Shown: positions 9,314-18,794 of the stretch, in pieces
How positions within the stretch are numbered: position 1 is the first letter of the stretch
Layout: each line of letters opens with the position of its first letter
Source of the DNA: JACKAL01 sp964400355
GTDB taxonomy: Bacteria > Bdellovibrionota > Bdellovibrionia > Bdellovibrionales > JAGQZY01
Direction of reading: 5' to 3'
Length of the DNA stretch: 64,000 bases
NCBI GenBank assembly: GCA_964400355.1
Contig: CAYNTO010000002.1
Location: 248,001 to 312,000 of the forward strand
Position numbers and translations under genes: made by a program
The notes under the pieces: generated by a model
Database searches by the model: none
The model's input: only the letters and a program-made list of their open reading frames with translations
Told to the model about the DNA's origin: nothing

Positions 9314-10417
9314 TTATGCTAAGGCGCTATTTAAATATTTATAAATAGGAGCCACTGCGTAGCCATCTCCGTACGGATTGGAACTGTGTTGAAATCTTTT
9401 GTAGGCGGCCTCATTTGTAAGAACCTCAACCGTGTTTTCCACAATCGATGCACGCGTGTTTCCAACAATTCGCGACGTGCCCGCATTTACACCCTCTTGA
9501 CGCTCCGTCGATGTGCGTAGGACGAGAACGGGCTTACCCAAATAGGGAGCCTCTTCCTGTAAGCCACCGGAGTCGCTCAGAACAAGATACGACGCCTTCA
9601 TCAGTGCGATAAGTTGGGGATAACTCAGAGGTTCAATAAGGTGAATGCGATCTACGTTCTTAAGCAGTCCGCTTGATTTGGCGCGCACCACGGGATTCAT
9701 GTGCACGGGAAGCACAATCTCCACATTTGAAAAGCGCGTGGTGATATCTAGCATTGCTGCAAAAATTTGATCTAAGTTTTCAAAATTCTCGCGTCTGTGG
9801 ACGGTGGCAAGAATTATGCGATGGTCTGCGGCGATGCTGGCTACAATCGGTGGGGTGTGATTGGCAGTTAACCGCTCAAGACTCAATCGCAATGCATCGA
9901 TACCTGTATTTCCGGTCACTACCACATTGGATGTAACACCCTCTTGGGCCAGGTTGTATTGGGCCAGTTCTGTAGGCGCAAAATGAAAGGAAGCAATTCG
10001 ACTTATCAAGCGCCGATTGATCTCCTCAGGAAAAGGGTTGTCGAACTGATCTGTACGTAGGCCAGCCTCAATATGGATCACTGGAACTTTAAGATAAAAC
10101 GCAGCTAAGGCGCTTGCGAACGCGCTTGTTGTATCGCCTTGAACGACGACGCCTGCCGGCTTATTGTCACTAATAATCTTCTCCATTCCGGTAACAATTT
10201 TTGCGGTCAATTCATGGAGCGATTGCCCTGAAGCCATTGCATGTAAATTGGCGTGGACAGGGAAATTAAAAAATAAATTTACTGGTTCAATCAGTTCTTT
10301 GTGTTGCCCTGTCAGGCAAACGAAGGGGTCAAATCCATTTGCCTTAGCATCGAGAATGAGAGGCGCGAGCTTGATCGCCTCGGGACGCGTGCCAAAACTG
10401 AAGATCAATTTTTTCAA
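9314..10417 (-). CDS. wecB: UDP-N-acetylglucosamine 2-epimerase WecB
   Basis: 367 aa. Interconverts UDP-GlcNAc and UDP-ManNAc to supply ManNAc-derived sugars. Family blocks are all visible: FGTRPEAIKLAP at the N-terminus, VVQGDTTSAFA, HIEAGLRT, PFPEEINRRLI, HRREN and LSDSGGLQEEAP. The start overlaps the rmlD stop (ATGA), giving an rmlC-rmlD-wecB operon. No ManNAc dehydrogenase (wecC) is in the window, so the product could also feed another enzyme elsewhere. Confidence 0.95.
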   Translation of the reverse strand: MKKLIFSFGTRPEAIKLAPLILDAKANGFDPFVCLTGQHKELIEPVNLFFNFPVHANLHAMASGQSLHELTAKIVTGMEKIISDNKPAGVVVQGDTTSAFASALAAFYLKVPVIHIEAGLRTDQFDNPFPEEINRRLISRIASFHFAPTELAQYNLAQEGVTSNVVVTGNTGIDALRLSLERLTANHTPPIVASIAADHRIILATVHRRENFENLDQIFAAMLDITTRFSNVEIVLPVHMNPVVRAKSSGLLKNVDRIHLIEPLSYPQLIALMKASYLVLSDSGGLQEEAPYLGKPVLVLRTSTERQEGVNAGTSRIVGNTRASIVENTVEVLTNEAAYKRFQHSSNPYGDGYAVAPIYKYLNSALA

Positions 10418-11268
10418 AAATTACCTCTCTCCATGCAGGCGCGCAAGGAATCGCGCCAATAAGGAATGGTGCGGTTGAAGTAGGCCATGTATTTGGACTT
10501 ATCGAGTACACTGTTCGCCGGCCGTTTTGCGGCAGCACGGTAATCGCGGGAGGCAATGGGCTCCAATGGAGTTTTACTCCCCACGAGCTGAGCAATCTCG
10601 TAAGCAAAGTCATACCAACTGGCAACTCCTTGATTGGAATAGTGAAAGAGCGACGTTCCGCGCGGTACTGATCCGCTCTCTGTAAGGAACACGATCTCTT
10701 TTGCCAAATCGTGCGCGTCCGTTGGAGTTCCCAACTGATCTGCAACCACAGTGAGTTTGTCTTTTTCTTTGAGGAAGCGAACAATAGTTTTTACAAAATT
10801 GTGGCCGTGTTCGGAATAGAGCCAAGAGGTTCTTAAAATATAAGCGTTGGGCTGAATCGCGATAATATGATCTTCGCCCTCCATCTTGGTTTTTCCGTAG
10901 ACGCCCAAAGGCTGCGCTTTGTCGTCTTCCACGTAGGCGCGGCCTTGTTCGCCGTTAAAAACAAAATCGGTGGACACGTGAATGAGAGGAATGTTTTCGC
11001 GACGGCAATGCTGTGCCAGTTTCTCGGGCGCAAAGGCATTGATAACGCGCGCTTGATCCGGCTCGAACTCCGCTTTGTCGACGGCGGTGTAGCCCACGCA
11101 GTTAACAATCCAGTCAGCTTTGAGTTTGGCGAACTTTTCATCTAGTTCGTCGAGTTTTAAAAAATCAATTTCATCAATTCCGATAAATCGAAAATCTTTT
11201 TCTGCTGTGAGATCGCGCAGACAGGAGGAGAGTTGTCCGTCTTTGCCAAGTACTATAACTTTAGGCAT
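10414..11268 (-). CDS. rmlD: dTDP-4-dehydrorhamnose reductase RmlD
   Basis: 284 aa. Last step of dTDP-L-rhamnose synthesis, NAD(P)H reduction of the 4-keto group. Has VLGKDGQLSS (glycine loop), INCVGYTAVDKAE-like region, STDFVFNG and the catalytic YGKTK motif. The ATG at MPKVIVLG is chosen over an upstream frame extension because AAAGGA lies 8 nt before it; it overlaps the end of rmlC by 8 nt. The product completes the pathway begun by rmlA/rmlB at 2.5-4.4 kb. Confidence 0.94.
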   Translation of the reverse strand: MPKVIVLGKDGQLSSCLRDLTAEKDFRFIGIDEIDFLKLDELDEKFAKLKADWIVNCVGYTAVDKAEFEPDQARVINAFAPEKLAQHCRRENIPLIHVSTDFVFNGEQGRAYVEDDKAQPLGVYGKTKMEGEDHIIAIQPNAYILRTSWLYSEHGHNFVKTIVRFLKEKDKLTVVADQLGTPTDAHDLAKEIVFLTESGSVPRGTSLFHYSNQGVASWYDFAYEIAQLVGSKTPLEPIASRDYRAAAKRPANSVLDKSKYMAYFNRTIPYWRDSLRACMERGNF

Positions 11269-11824
11269 CGTAGAGTCCTTTGTGTGATTCAAATATCCAA
11301 GCGTCTTTAAATAACGGAGCCTTTTGATCTTTATCCGACAAGCTCAAAGTCTTTGGTAAAGTGAGTCCCAACGCCGGATCGAGAACTGAAAACGAGCGTT
11401 CATTATCGCGCGAATAGTAGTTGTCCACTTTGTATTGAAAAAGGGCGGTGTCGCTAGTGACTAAAAATCCGTGGGCGCAGCCGCGGGGCACCCACAGCTG
11501 GCGGTGATTTTCACTGGTCAGTTCCACTTGGACGACCTTACCAAACGTAGGAGAGTCGCGGCGAATGTCGACCACGATGTCGACCACGCTCCCGTGAGTG
11601 ACACGCACGAGTTTGGATTGGCAGTAGGGAGGGATTTGATAGTGCATGCCGCGAAACGTGTTTTTGCTCGAGTAGGATTCGTTGTCTTGAACGAAATGTG
11701 TTTTTGAGACATTTTCTTGAAACCAGGATTCCTTAAACGACTCATAAAAATACCCACGGTCATCCGCATGAATTTTGGGCTCGATGATGAGAACATCGGC
11801 AATGGCTGTCTTTAAAATCTGCAT
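11261..11824 (-). CDS. rmlC: dTDP-4-dehydrorhamnose 3,5-epimerase RmlC
   Basis: 187 aa, the usual family length. Cupin fold with IIEPKIHADDRGYFYE, FRGMHYQ (catalytic His), VDIVVDIRRDSPTFG and PRGCAHGFLV. Third enzyme of the rhamnose pathway, cytoplasmic. First gene of the minus-strand rmlC-rmlD-wecB operon, divergent from the UPF0104-type membrane protein gene with a 133-bp spacer that should hold promoters for both. Confidence 0.96.
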   Translation of the reverse strand: MQILKTAIADVLIIEPKIHADDRGYFYESFKESWFQENVSKTHFVQDNESYSSKNTFRGMHYQIPPYCQSKLVRVTHGSVVDIVVDIRRDSPTFGKVVQVELTSENHRQLWVPRGCAHGFLVTSDTALFQYKVDNYYSRDNERSFSVLDPALGLTLPKTLSLSDKDQKAPLFKDAWIFESHKGLYDA

Positions 11825-11957
11825 AGTTAAAGCTCGTCTCCGCGGGAATGAAAGCGCAGAATATAGCAGCTTTCTCCCCAGATCTTAAGCGCTTATTGGT
11901 CGCGCATTTGGTGGATTTGAATAGCAAAAGGCAGAAATCTGATTTACCACTAGACAA

Positions 11958-12959
11958 ATGGCACTCTCCGACAACACTGATTTGCAAATGAGCGATAAGA
12001 AAATAATGAATCGCGTTAAATTTCGCCGCAAAGATATCCCCGGATTGATCGTTCGCTATGTTATCGCCATCGCACTTCTTGCCTACATTCTCACTCACAT
12101 AGATTCGGTGGATTTCACGCGTCTTCAGCAACTCTCTTGGATAACCATCGCCTACCTTATTGGTATAAAGGCTATCGTTTATGTGATCATGGCAGTGCGT
12201 TTAAAATCGATACTGGCAGAAAGCGAAGTGCCTGTCTCCACACTATGGGTGTTCGGAATTAACAAAACGGGCTTATTGATCAGCTACCTCACGCCGAGCT
12301 CCGTGCTCTCCGATGTTGGAAAAATATTTTTCTTTCGCCGCTTTCGCCACAACACGGTTCGCATTTTTGTGGCACTTTTTTTGGATCGCTTACTGGGCTT
12401 ACTGTGCATACTTTTCGTTTTAGCGGGAGCTGCAGCTGTACTTTATGTACAGAATACCGATGGTTTTTGGCGCATCTTTATTGGAGCGACTCTTGTAAAA
12501 ACTGCTTTTCTCGTTGGTGCGATTGTCGCCGTTTTTATGCTGCCTGTGCTGTTTTGGAAAATGAGCTTCTTTAGAGCTTTTATAAAAAAACATTTTTCGT
12601 TTTTAACGGCGCGCCTCAGTCTTAAAATCGTGGGACTGTCGCTGATCTCTCACCTCGTGTATTGCTTTTTGGTTATGGAATGTTCACGAGTAACCTCAGA
12701 AATAAAATTGTCCTACACCGATGCGGCGATCATCTTCCCGATGTCGACCATTGCCACCGCGGTGCCCACTACACCTGGCGCTATTGGCGTAGGACAGGTG
12801 GTGTATAAGTATTTGGTGGATGTTCTCACCGTAACGAGCACTGATGCGGGCGTGTTGATTTTTACGCTCTTACAGCTTTTAGATGTTCCATTTTTAGTTT
12901 GGGGTCTGGTGAGCGGAATTTATCTGATTGTTCTCAATAAGAAGCTCAAGCCATCATAA
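11958..12959 (+). CDS. UPF0104/lysylphosphatidylglycerol synthase TM-like membrane protein
   Basis: 333 aa with about seven or eight predicted membrane segments. The pattern (RYVIAIALLAYIL near the N-terminus, LISYLTPSSVLSDVGK, ALFLDRLLGL and FPMSTIATAVPTTPGAIGVGQ) matches the flippase-like UPF0104/AglD2 family. Members occur in polysaccharide clusters and are suspected of handling lipid-linked intermediates. The function here is inferred from location. Several in-frame ATGs exist in the first 17 codons and none has a clear SD sequence, so the start is uncertain. Confidence 0.75.
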   Translation: MALSDNTDLQMSDKKIMNRVKFRRKDIPGLIVRYVIAIALLAYILTHIDSVDFTRLQQLSWITIAYLIGIKAIVYVIMAVRLKSILAESEVPVSTLWVFGINKTGLLISYLTPSSVLSDVGKIFFFRRFRHNTVRIFVALFLDRLLGLLCILFVLAGAAAVLYVQNTDGFWRIFIGATLVKTAFLVGAIVAVFMLPVLFWKMSFFRAFIKKHFSFLTARLSLKIVGLSLISHLVYCFLVMECSRVTSEIKLSYTDAAIIFPMSTIATAVPTTPGAIGVGQVVYKYLVDVLTVTSTDAGVLIFTLLQLLDVPFLVWGLVSGIYLIVLNKKLKPS

Positions 12960-13991
12960 GCGCGGGCCGAGCAGGGCATCCAGGTCCGCGATATTCACTG
13001 TCACATCTGCGTAGTGGCTAGGGAGTTCGGGCGTGGGCGAGGGGCTCGGCAATGACGAGTAGGACAGGCCCAGCTGCAAACACATATGATAGTAGGTGTT
13101 GTGAAGTTTGGAGGATTCTCGCTCTGTTTTATTGAGCATGCCGTAGGCGTTTTTGCGAATCTCTAAAATCTGCGCATCATTTTGCATAAACAAAATATTG
13201 GTCAGCCCGGCTCCGTGCAGAGTGACCAAATGGGAAGCTTGGGAAAAAAGTTTTCGCTGCTCCGTCCACGACAAGTTTTCCGCGTGAATAACTTCGAAAT
13301 TTTTAGTTTTTAAATAATCCACAACTTCTGCTTCGTTTATAACTTTTCGATAGCGCGCCTTGGATCTGGAAAGGTACACGCGACGTCCGTAGCTAGTGGC
13401 GGGCAGAGCCATCCGCTGACGAAGGGCTTGGAGAAGTGATCCGCGGTGGTATCCGTTGGGCCCCGGGAAATCGCAAAAGTAAAGCTCTGGAATCTGTACG
13501 TAGGACTTTTCTGGGAGAACTTTAATATTCACCGGAAACAGTGCCAGCGATTCCCGAACATAAGGGCGGCTCATGTAACGTTCCGAGAGGATGACGGTGA
13601 CGTTCTGCAAATGTTGGAGAGCCAACTCGAGGCGGGTGAGAGTGTCTATGTGCCAGTGATAATACTCGTGGCCCCAGTGATCCAGTAAGCTCAAGTAGAC
13701 CGCGTTTTCGGGGAGAGTGATCTTTTGATAGGACCACCTACGACGAAACATTCTCCACGGCGTGTAGATCGCTGCCATTCCTTGAGGGTCGCGCAGCGAC
13801 TGCGGGAGGAGGCGATTTTTTTCGAAGATAGCGCCGTCTTCGAACAGTTGAGCATTTTTCAATCGGTACAAACCCATTTCCGGGAGAGGCTCCACATGGT
13901 CTGCCTCGAACAGAGAAGAATGCTCCGGGTGGAGCAGATGCGGACTGCTTTTCGAAAAGCTTTCGGGTGGAAGGCTTGCTAGGGTTTCCAT
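12954..13991 (-). CDS. Glycosyltransferase family 61 (DUF563)
   Basis: 345 aa. The C-terminal half has the GT61 arrangement: RRVYLSRSKARYR, then a long spacer ending in ASHLVTLHGAGLTNILFM (HGAGLTN is the family's most conserved block) and ILEI. The N-terminal half contains SLLDHWGHEYYHWHID. It overlaps the 3' end of the convergent UPF0104-type gene by 6 nt and follows the FkbM methyltransferase by 6 nt on the same strand, so the two are probably co-expressed. Confidence 0.85.
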   Translation of the reverse strand: METLASLPPESFSKSSPHLLHPEHSSLFEADHVEPLPEMGLYRLKNAQLFEDGAIFEKNRLLPQSLRDPQGMAAIYTPWRMFRRRWSYQKITLPENAVYLSLLDHWGHEYYHWHIDTLTRLELALQHLQNVTVILSERYMSRPYVRESLALFPVNIKVLPEKSYVQIPELYFCDFPGPNGYHRGSLLQALRQRMALPATSYGRRVYLSRSKARYRKVINEAEVVDYLKTKNFEVIHAENLSWTEQRKLFSQASHLVTLHGAGLTNILFMQNDAQILEIRKNAYGMLNKTERESSKLHNTYYHMCLQLGLSYSSLPSPSPTPELPSHYADVTVNIADLDALLGPRL

Positions 13992-13997
13992 GCCTAC

Positions 13998-14738
13998 CTA
14001 AGAGTCGATGTGCACGAACTTTTGATTGAGTGCCACGCAATCGGCTTCGATGAGTAAGCGTTTCTTCTCGTCGAAAATCACCGGAAAAAGATTGGCGATG
14101 GAGAAATTCTGGCTGTCGATAAAATTAAGAACTTCTGTATATTTGGGCGCCGATTCGTAAAGGGAAATAAACGAAAGTTCCGTGGACAGGCCAACGAAAT
14201 TGGGAATTAGATTTTTTGCCCCCAGCAGGACGTTCATGTCATAGCCTTGAGTATCTATTTTTAAGAACGTGCGTTGAGAAAGGGCTAAATTTTTTTCGCG
14301 GAAATAGTTTTCCAGGGTGTCGATATCGATGGACTCTTGTTTAAAATCTTGAAGGTGATCGTGATATTTTTTTAAAGAATAACTATTGGCTTGCAGTAGG
14401 GACGAGAAAACTGTGCTTTTGGGCACTTGAATGACTTTAGTTTCCTTCTGTTGGCCCAGCGCTAATTTTTCTACAGTCCACAACTCATCCTTCTTCGAAA
14501 TTTCCATAAGGTGATCGTAACAACTCGCTACTGGTTCGAAAGTTATGATTTTCCCTTTGTAACCGTACTGCCGAAGCCCCAGCGCAAACTGTCCGAGATT
14601 GCCGCCTACGTCCAACACCAGGTCCACACTGTAACTTGCAAGGATATTGCACAGTGCACGCTCATAGATGGTCTGATTGCGCTCTTTACGGATGAGATCG
14701 TATCCAAACATTCCAGCTAAACGGTTGTGCCATTTCAT
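13998..14738 (-). CDS. FkbM-family methyltransferase
   Basis: 246 aa. SAM-binding fold with VDLVLDVGGNLGQFALGL (motif I) near residue 40, ITFEPV (acidic ribose-binding residue) and LKIDTQGYDMNVLLGA, the FkbM signature. Probably O-methylates a sugar of the surface glycan. It heads a two-gene minus-strand unit with the GT61 gene. Confidence 0.9.
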   Translation of the reverse strand: MKWHNRLAGMFGYDLIRKERNQTIYERALCNILASYSVDLVLDVGGNLGQFALGLRQYGYKGKIITFEPVASCYDHLMEISKKDELWTVEKLALGQQKETKVIQVPKSTVFSSLLQANSYSLKKYHDHLQDFKQESIDIDTLENYFREKNLALSQRTFLKIDTQGYDMNVLLGAKNLIPNFVGLSTELSFISLYESAPKYTEVLNFIDSQNFSIANLFPVIFDEKKRLLIEADCVALNQKFVHIDS

Positions 14739-14864
14739 AAGTAGTGTGACCTTTCGATTCAGTGCAGTTAACGGCCAAGGCCTAAATAAAAGGGATTGGT
14801 CCTATTGTCACGGATTACCTCGATTTGGGTGACGTGTTGTTCAAATATTGGTACAAGGCGATAT

Positions 14865-16328
14865 ATGGAGATCTTTAACCCACAGGAAGAAGCCATTAAA
14901 TCCACGTTTTTACTGCGCTCAGCGGGGCTTCGCAGTTTTGGATTTGATGCTCTTCCGAGCTTAAAAACCAAACGTTGGACGCTGGCTCTTCCTCTGGAAC
15001 ACGTGTTCCATCCTCTTCATTTCGACAAAGACTTTTCCGCATTTGAAAATTGCACGATTCTCAAGGACGGCGCGCGCGTGTCTCCCTATTCCATTCATCT
15101 CACAGCGCAAGGGGTACAGTTGGTGGGGGTGGACCTCCCGCCCAGATACCTTGGGCAATATCATTTTGCTCATGAGTGGAACAACCAAGGCTACGGTCGT
15201 ATTCGGACGGACAGTTCCATGTATGCGCTGGGCGAACTGGGAACTCCATCGACAAAATTGATTCCCCTGCAGATTTTAAAAAATGATAGCGGCGAAAACT
15301 TAGGAGTGGTGAGTGGCATCTTGGACGATGGCAAATCCTGTGGTTTGTGGTTTTCGCGCCCCATTGGCCCCATCGATGGTTTTGATTGGTTGCTGGTAGA
15401 AAGATTTTTTAGTGATTATCGCGCCAAGGATCTAGAATGTGTGCCGGTGATCAAAGAGATTCCTTGGGGTTACGATTCTGCGTGCACCATGCGCATTGAT
15501 TGCGATGAGGCCATCGCGTCTGGACGAGCTCTCTTCGAACTCTACAAAAAAAACAATTTGCCCTTTGGACTGGCTATAAAAACGGATCAGGACATTACGG
15601 ACGCCGACAAACAACTGATGCGGGATGTGATCGCCGCGGGCGGCACGGTAGTGAGCCATTCGCACACCCACGCGCCCGATTGGGGCGGCTCCATGGAAAG
15701 TGCGCACAAAGAAGTGATCGATTCCCACACTGTACTGCGCGCGCTTGGCATTGAGGGTGTAAACTACCGTTATGTGGTTTCGCCCTTTCACCAAAATTCG
15801 CGAGGCGCTGTTAAAGGACTGCAAGCGGCAGGTATAGAAATGTTTGTGGGCGGCCTCATTGCCAATGATCCCGACTATCTCCAGGCCCGCTCAGGCCAGG
15901 TGGCGTGGATCATGGGAATATATGCTCATTCTCAGCAGTCCATGCTTCACGGTGACTGTTATCATGCCGCCGGAAATTCTTGGGAGCCCTACAAAATAGC
16001 ATTTGATACCGCTAAAAAAACCGAGACCTTCTATGGTTTTCTCGATCATCCTCTATCGAGTTACAACTATGGTTGGAACAGTGAGCAGGAGCGGTTGCAG
16101 GTGCACGAAGAATTTATTGCCTACATCAAGTCCCACAACGTGTGGTGGGCGAATCTTGAAAAAGCACTCGATTTTTTAGCCTGCAAGCAAGAATCGCAAG
16201 CGTGGCTCGAGGATGGAAAACTGCGCTTTCGCCGGAGCACGAAGCCCCATCATCAGGGACTTCCCGATTTTTGCATTCGCTGGAAGGGTAAGGATTGGAA
16301 AGCCAGTGAATTCGAAGTTAAAGATTAA
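14865..16328 (+). CDS. Polysaccharide deacetylase-family protein
   Basis: 487 aa. The N-terminal ~200 residues look like a beta-rich accessory domain. Then TMRIDCDEA supplies the catalytic Asp and metal Asp of a NodB-type deacetylase, and SHSHTHAPDWGG supplies the HxxxH zinc ligands. Such enzymes remove N- or O-acetyl groups from glycans. The start is moved from an upstream frame extension to the ATG of MEIFNPQE because AAGG lies about 7 nt before it and the upstream residues look non-coding. No signal peptide is apparent, so action on a cytoplasmic intermediate is possible. It ends 4 nt into the convergent waaL-like gene. Confidence 0.75.
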   Translation: MEIFNPQEEAIKSTFLLRSAGLRSFGFDALPSLKTKRWTLALPLEHVFHPLHFDKDFSAFENCTILKDGARVSPYSIHLTAQGVQLVGVDLPPRYLGQYHFAHEWNNQGYGRIRTDSSMYALGELGTPSTKLIPLQILKNDSGENLGVVSGILDDGKSCGLWFSRPIGPIDGFDWLLVERFFSDYRAKDLECVPVIKEIPWGYDSACTMRIDCDEAIASGRALFELYKKNNLPFGLAIKTDQDITDADKQLMRDVIAAGGTVVSHSHTHAPDWGGSMESAHKEVIDSHTVLRALGIEGVNYRYVVSPFHQNSRGAVKGLQAAGIEMFVGGLIANDPDYLQARSGQVAWIMGIYAHSQQSMLHGDCYHAAGNSWEPYKIAFDTAKKTETFYGFLDHPLSSYNYGWNSEQERLQVHEEFIAYIKSHNVWWANLEKALDFLACKQESQAWLEDGKLRFRRSTKPHHQGLPDFCIRWKGKDWKASEFEVKD

Positions 16329-17512
16329 AACCAGTTCCGCTTTTTATTCTTCGCTTCATATGCGATGAAGAGAGCATACACCATAAAAATCACCATGGTG
16401 TTCTCGCCGTCGCCCAGAGTGTACTGAAAGTGACCTGAGACCATTACGTTTCCGATAAATCCAAAAACGATGGGGTTGGACTTAAAAGCTTCAAACAGCC
16501 AAAGGCCGAAAAATAGTAATAAAAAGCCTAAGCCTAAAAAACCAGTGGAGCCCAAATGCTCAAAGTAATTGCTGTGGCCATGGCCACCGCGTTCGGGGTG
16601 ATCGAGTTTGTATTTTGTTTTTAAGCGAATGACCTGAGGTTCAAAATTTTTGTAGCCCCAACCGAGGAGCGGCTTTTCCTTCGCTGCATATACGGCCGTC
16701 GTAAAAAAGGACAAGCGCTCGGAGTTGGAGCGATCGCGATCGAGGAGCTTTTGTCGAAAACTCGACGAGAGGGCGAGAGTGAGGGCGAGCGCGCAGGCGC
16801 CGACAGCGGTAAATATTAAAAAGCGTTTTGGACTTTTTGGAAACAGAATGAGCGGCGCACCGATCAAAAGTCCCAGCCATGCGCCACGGGTGTAGGACAA
16901 AAACAGACCGACTACGTTGATCAAAATTACGCCATTGAGAACCATGGCCGGCGGTAAATAACTTTGTAAATTTTTGTAGTAAATCCGAGCGCCGATCATT
17001 AGCACCAAAGCCATGCTCAGTCCATACCCATAGGTCATGTACTGGCTGTACATACCGCAGGAACGCACATTGTGGCAGGCCGCCTTCCATTTGATAGGAT
17101 TAAATCCTGTCCACAGTCCAATGGCTCCGGCAATTGACGCCAGTGTGACGCTCAATAAGAACAACGCAATAAGGATCTTCTTTTGTCGAACGCTTGCACG
17201 TTCAAGCCATAGCGACAGCGCAGGAATCGCCAAGAGCGCGACAACGAAGTAACTGAGTTTAAGAATTTGCGGGACTGGCTTTTCGATAATGTCGGTGTTG
17301 GCAAGGACGCTGAGTGCGCATGTCACCGTAAAGGCCAAGAGCACCCAATAACTTTTGGTTTTTATAAGATGGCGTGGAGAAAAATAAACCACACCGGCTA
17401 AGAATAGAAAAAAATTGGCACAGGAGATCATTGCCGTCGACGTAAAGGTAAAGAGAGCGAAGGCTCCCAAACCCAGTAAGCAAAATAGTAAAACGGCGCG
17501 CGTCCTCACCAT
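16325..17512 (-). CDS. O-antigen ligase/polymerase (Wzy/WaaL-like)
   Basis: 395 aa, with about ten to eleven membrane segments. The family region LFLSYTRGAWLGLLIG is followed by a large periplasmic loop containing LLGWGYKNF and HPERGGHGHSNYFEHLGSTG, the conserved ligase/polymerase H-N-x-(Y/F) area. It would polymerise O-units or ligate O-antigen to lipid A-core at the periplasmic face. Ligase and polymerase cannot be separated by sequence alone. It lies downstream of a GT4 gene on the same strand (100-bp gap). Confidence 0.85.
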   Translation of the reverse strand: MVRTRAVLLFCLLGLGAFALFTFTSTAMISCANFFLFLAGVVYFSPRHLIKTKSYWVLLAFTVTCALSVLANTDIIEKPVPQILKLSYFVVALLAIPALSLWLERASVRQKKILIALFLLSVTLASIAGAIGLWTGFNPIKWKAACHNVRSCGMYSQYMTYGYGLSMALVLMIGARIYYKNLQSYLPPAMVLNGVILINVVGLFLSYTRGAWLGLLIGAPLILFPKSPKRFLIFTAVGACALALTLALSSSFRQKLLDRDRSNSERLSFFTTAVYAAKEKPLLGWGYKNFEPQVIRLKTKYKLDHPERGGHGHSNYFEHLGSTGFLGLGFLLLFFGLWLFEAFKSNPIVFGFIGNVMVSGHFQYTLGDGENTMVIFMVYALFIAYEAKNKKRNWF

Positions 17513-17612
17513 GAAGTGAGCTTAATGTTTTTACCGAGCGATTGTCGATAAGAACCGTCGCTCCTGCCTAACGCTTAAGCAAAAACATTGAGAAAACAAG
17601 TTTATATTTAAT

Positions 17613-18794
17613 TTATACAGATTGAATCTGCGACAGCATGGAGTCGAGGCGCTCTTTCCAGGTGAACTTTTTAAGTGTCTCTCCATGGATTTCGTAAACG
17701 GAGGCGGAGTTCAGCGCTTTTTTGACTTGGGATTCAAATTCCTCTGGCGTGGCGTAGGGAAAGTGGAGAGAAGAAAAGTCCTTAAGGGCATCGATATTGC
17801 GTGCCACTACCGGTGTGTCACTGGCCAGGTATTCAAAGAACTTCATGGGGAACATGCTCTGTGTGTACTCGTTGATAGGAGTTGGAATCAATCCGACGTC
17901 GAAGTGGTGCATGTAGCGTGCGACATCATTGTAACTTCGCGGTCCAAGAATGTGAATGTTGTTGAGCGCCTTAAGGGTAAGCTCGGAGTTGGGCTCGCCT
18001 TCGCCCACTTTGCCGATAAAAACAAACGACCATTCGGGATGCCGCTCGGCAGTTTGGTTGATGAGCGCCATATCCAGTTTGTAGGAGCTGATGGCCCCTA
18101 CAAAGCCCAAGCGTGGACCGCGAATCGACGCCAAGTCTTCGGGTACTGATGAGCCATGATTTCGGGAGAAGTGCTCCATGTCGACAACGTTCGGAAAGTA
18201 GAACACTGGCTGCGTCGTCTGCCGCTTGGCATTTTCCAGAAGGCGAGTGCTGGTGCAAAAAATAATGTCGGCGCGCTTGAGCAGCAGGGCTTCCTGCTTT
18301 TTAATGGTGTGTGTATCCATTCCGGGAGCGGCGGAAAGATCATCAACAGTATGGTAGATTATTTTTTGAGGATTAAACTTGGAGAGGAGTTCGAGCGACA
18401 TGGGATTGTAGGTCCATGCCCAGTGAGATTCCATACCTAGAGTTGTCACCGCCCGTTGCATTTGTAATTTTACAAGTTGGTCATTGAGTTTTTTAATAGC
18501 TGCAAATTTACCACCGCCCGGTATGGCAAGTGGGGAAAGCACGAATAAATTTTCGTTGATGGTATGCAGGCCTTCAGTGAATTTTTTAAGTCGCCCGAGA
18601 ATACGTTTGCCATCGGCCACGCGCAGGGTAGGTGCTCGCAAACCGAGGGATTCCACATACAACACGCGGTGGCCGCGTGCGGCCAGTTGATCCGCTACAT
18701 GTTGCTTGTTGGTCCAAAATGGATTGTCCCAATCGGCCGTGGAATAAATAATAATATTTTGGAGTTGGGTCGGGGATTCAGGCATTGCGATCAA
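17613..18794 (-). CDS. Glycosyltransferase family 4 (exopolysaccharide type)
   Basis: 393 aa. The GT-B N-terminal domain has IIYSTADWDNPFWTNKQH and IIYHTVDDLSAAPG, a pattern common in exopolysaccharide GT4 enzymes. The C-terminal domain has FFEYLASDTPVVARN. The start is either TTG at 18794, with GGAAG 7 nt upstream, or ATG at 18785; both overlap the end of the upstream sugar transferase gene, so translation is coupled. Donor unknown. Confidence 0.85.
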   Translation of the reverse strand: MIAMPESPTQLQNIIIYSTADWDNPFWTNKQHVADQLAARGHRVLYVESLGLRAPTLRVADGKRILGRLKKFTEGLHTINENLFVLSPLAIPGGGKFAAIKKLNDQLVKLQMQRAVTTLGMESHWAWTYNPMSLELLSKFNPQKIIYHTVDDLSAAPGMDTHTIKKQEALLLKRADIIFCTSTRLLENAKRQTTQPVFYFPNVVDMEHFSRNHGSSVPEDLASIRGPRLGFVGAISSYKLDMALINQTAERHPEWSFVFIGKVGEGEPNSELTLKALNNIHILGPRSYNDVARYMHHFDVGLIPTPINEYTQSMFPMKFFEYLASDTPVVARNIDALKDFSSLHFPYATPEEFESQVKKALNSASVYEIHGETLKKFTWKERLDSMLSQIQSV

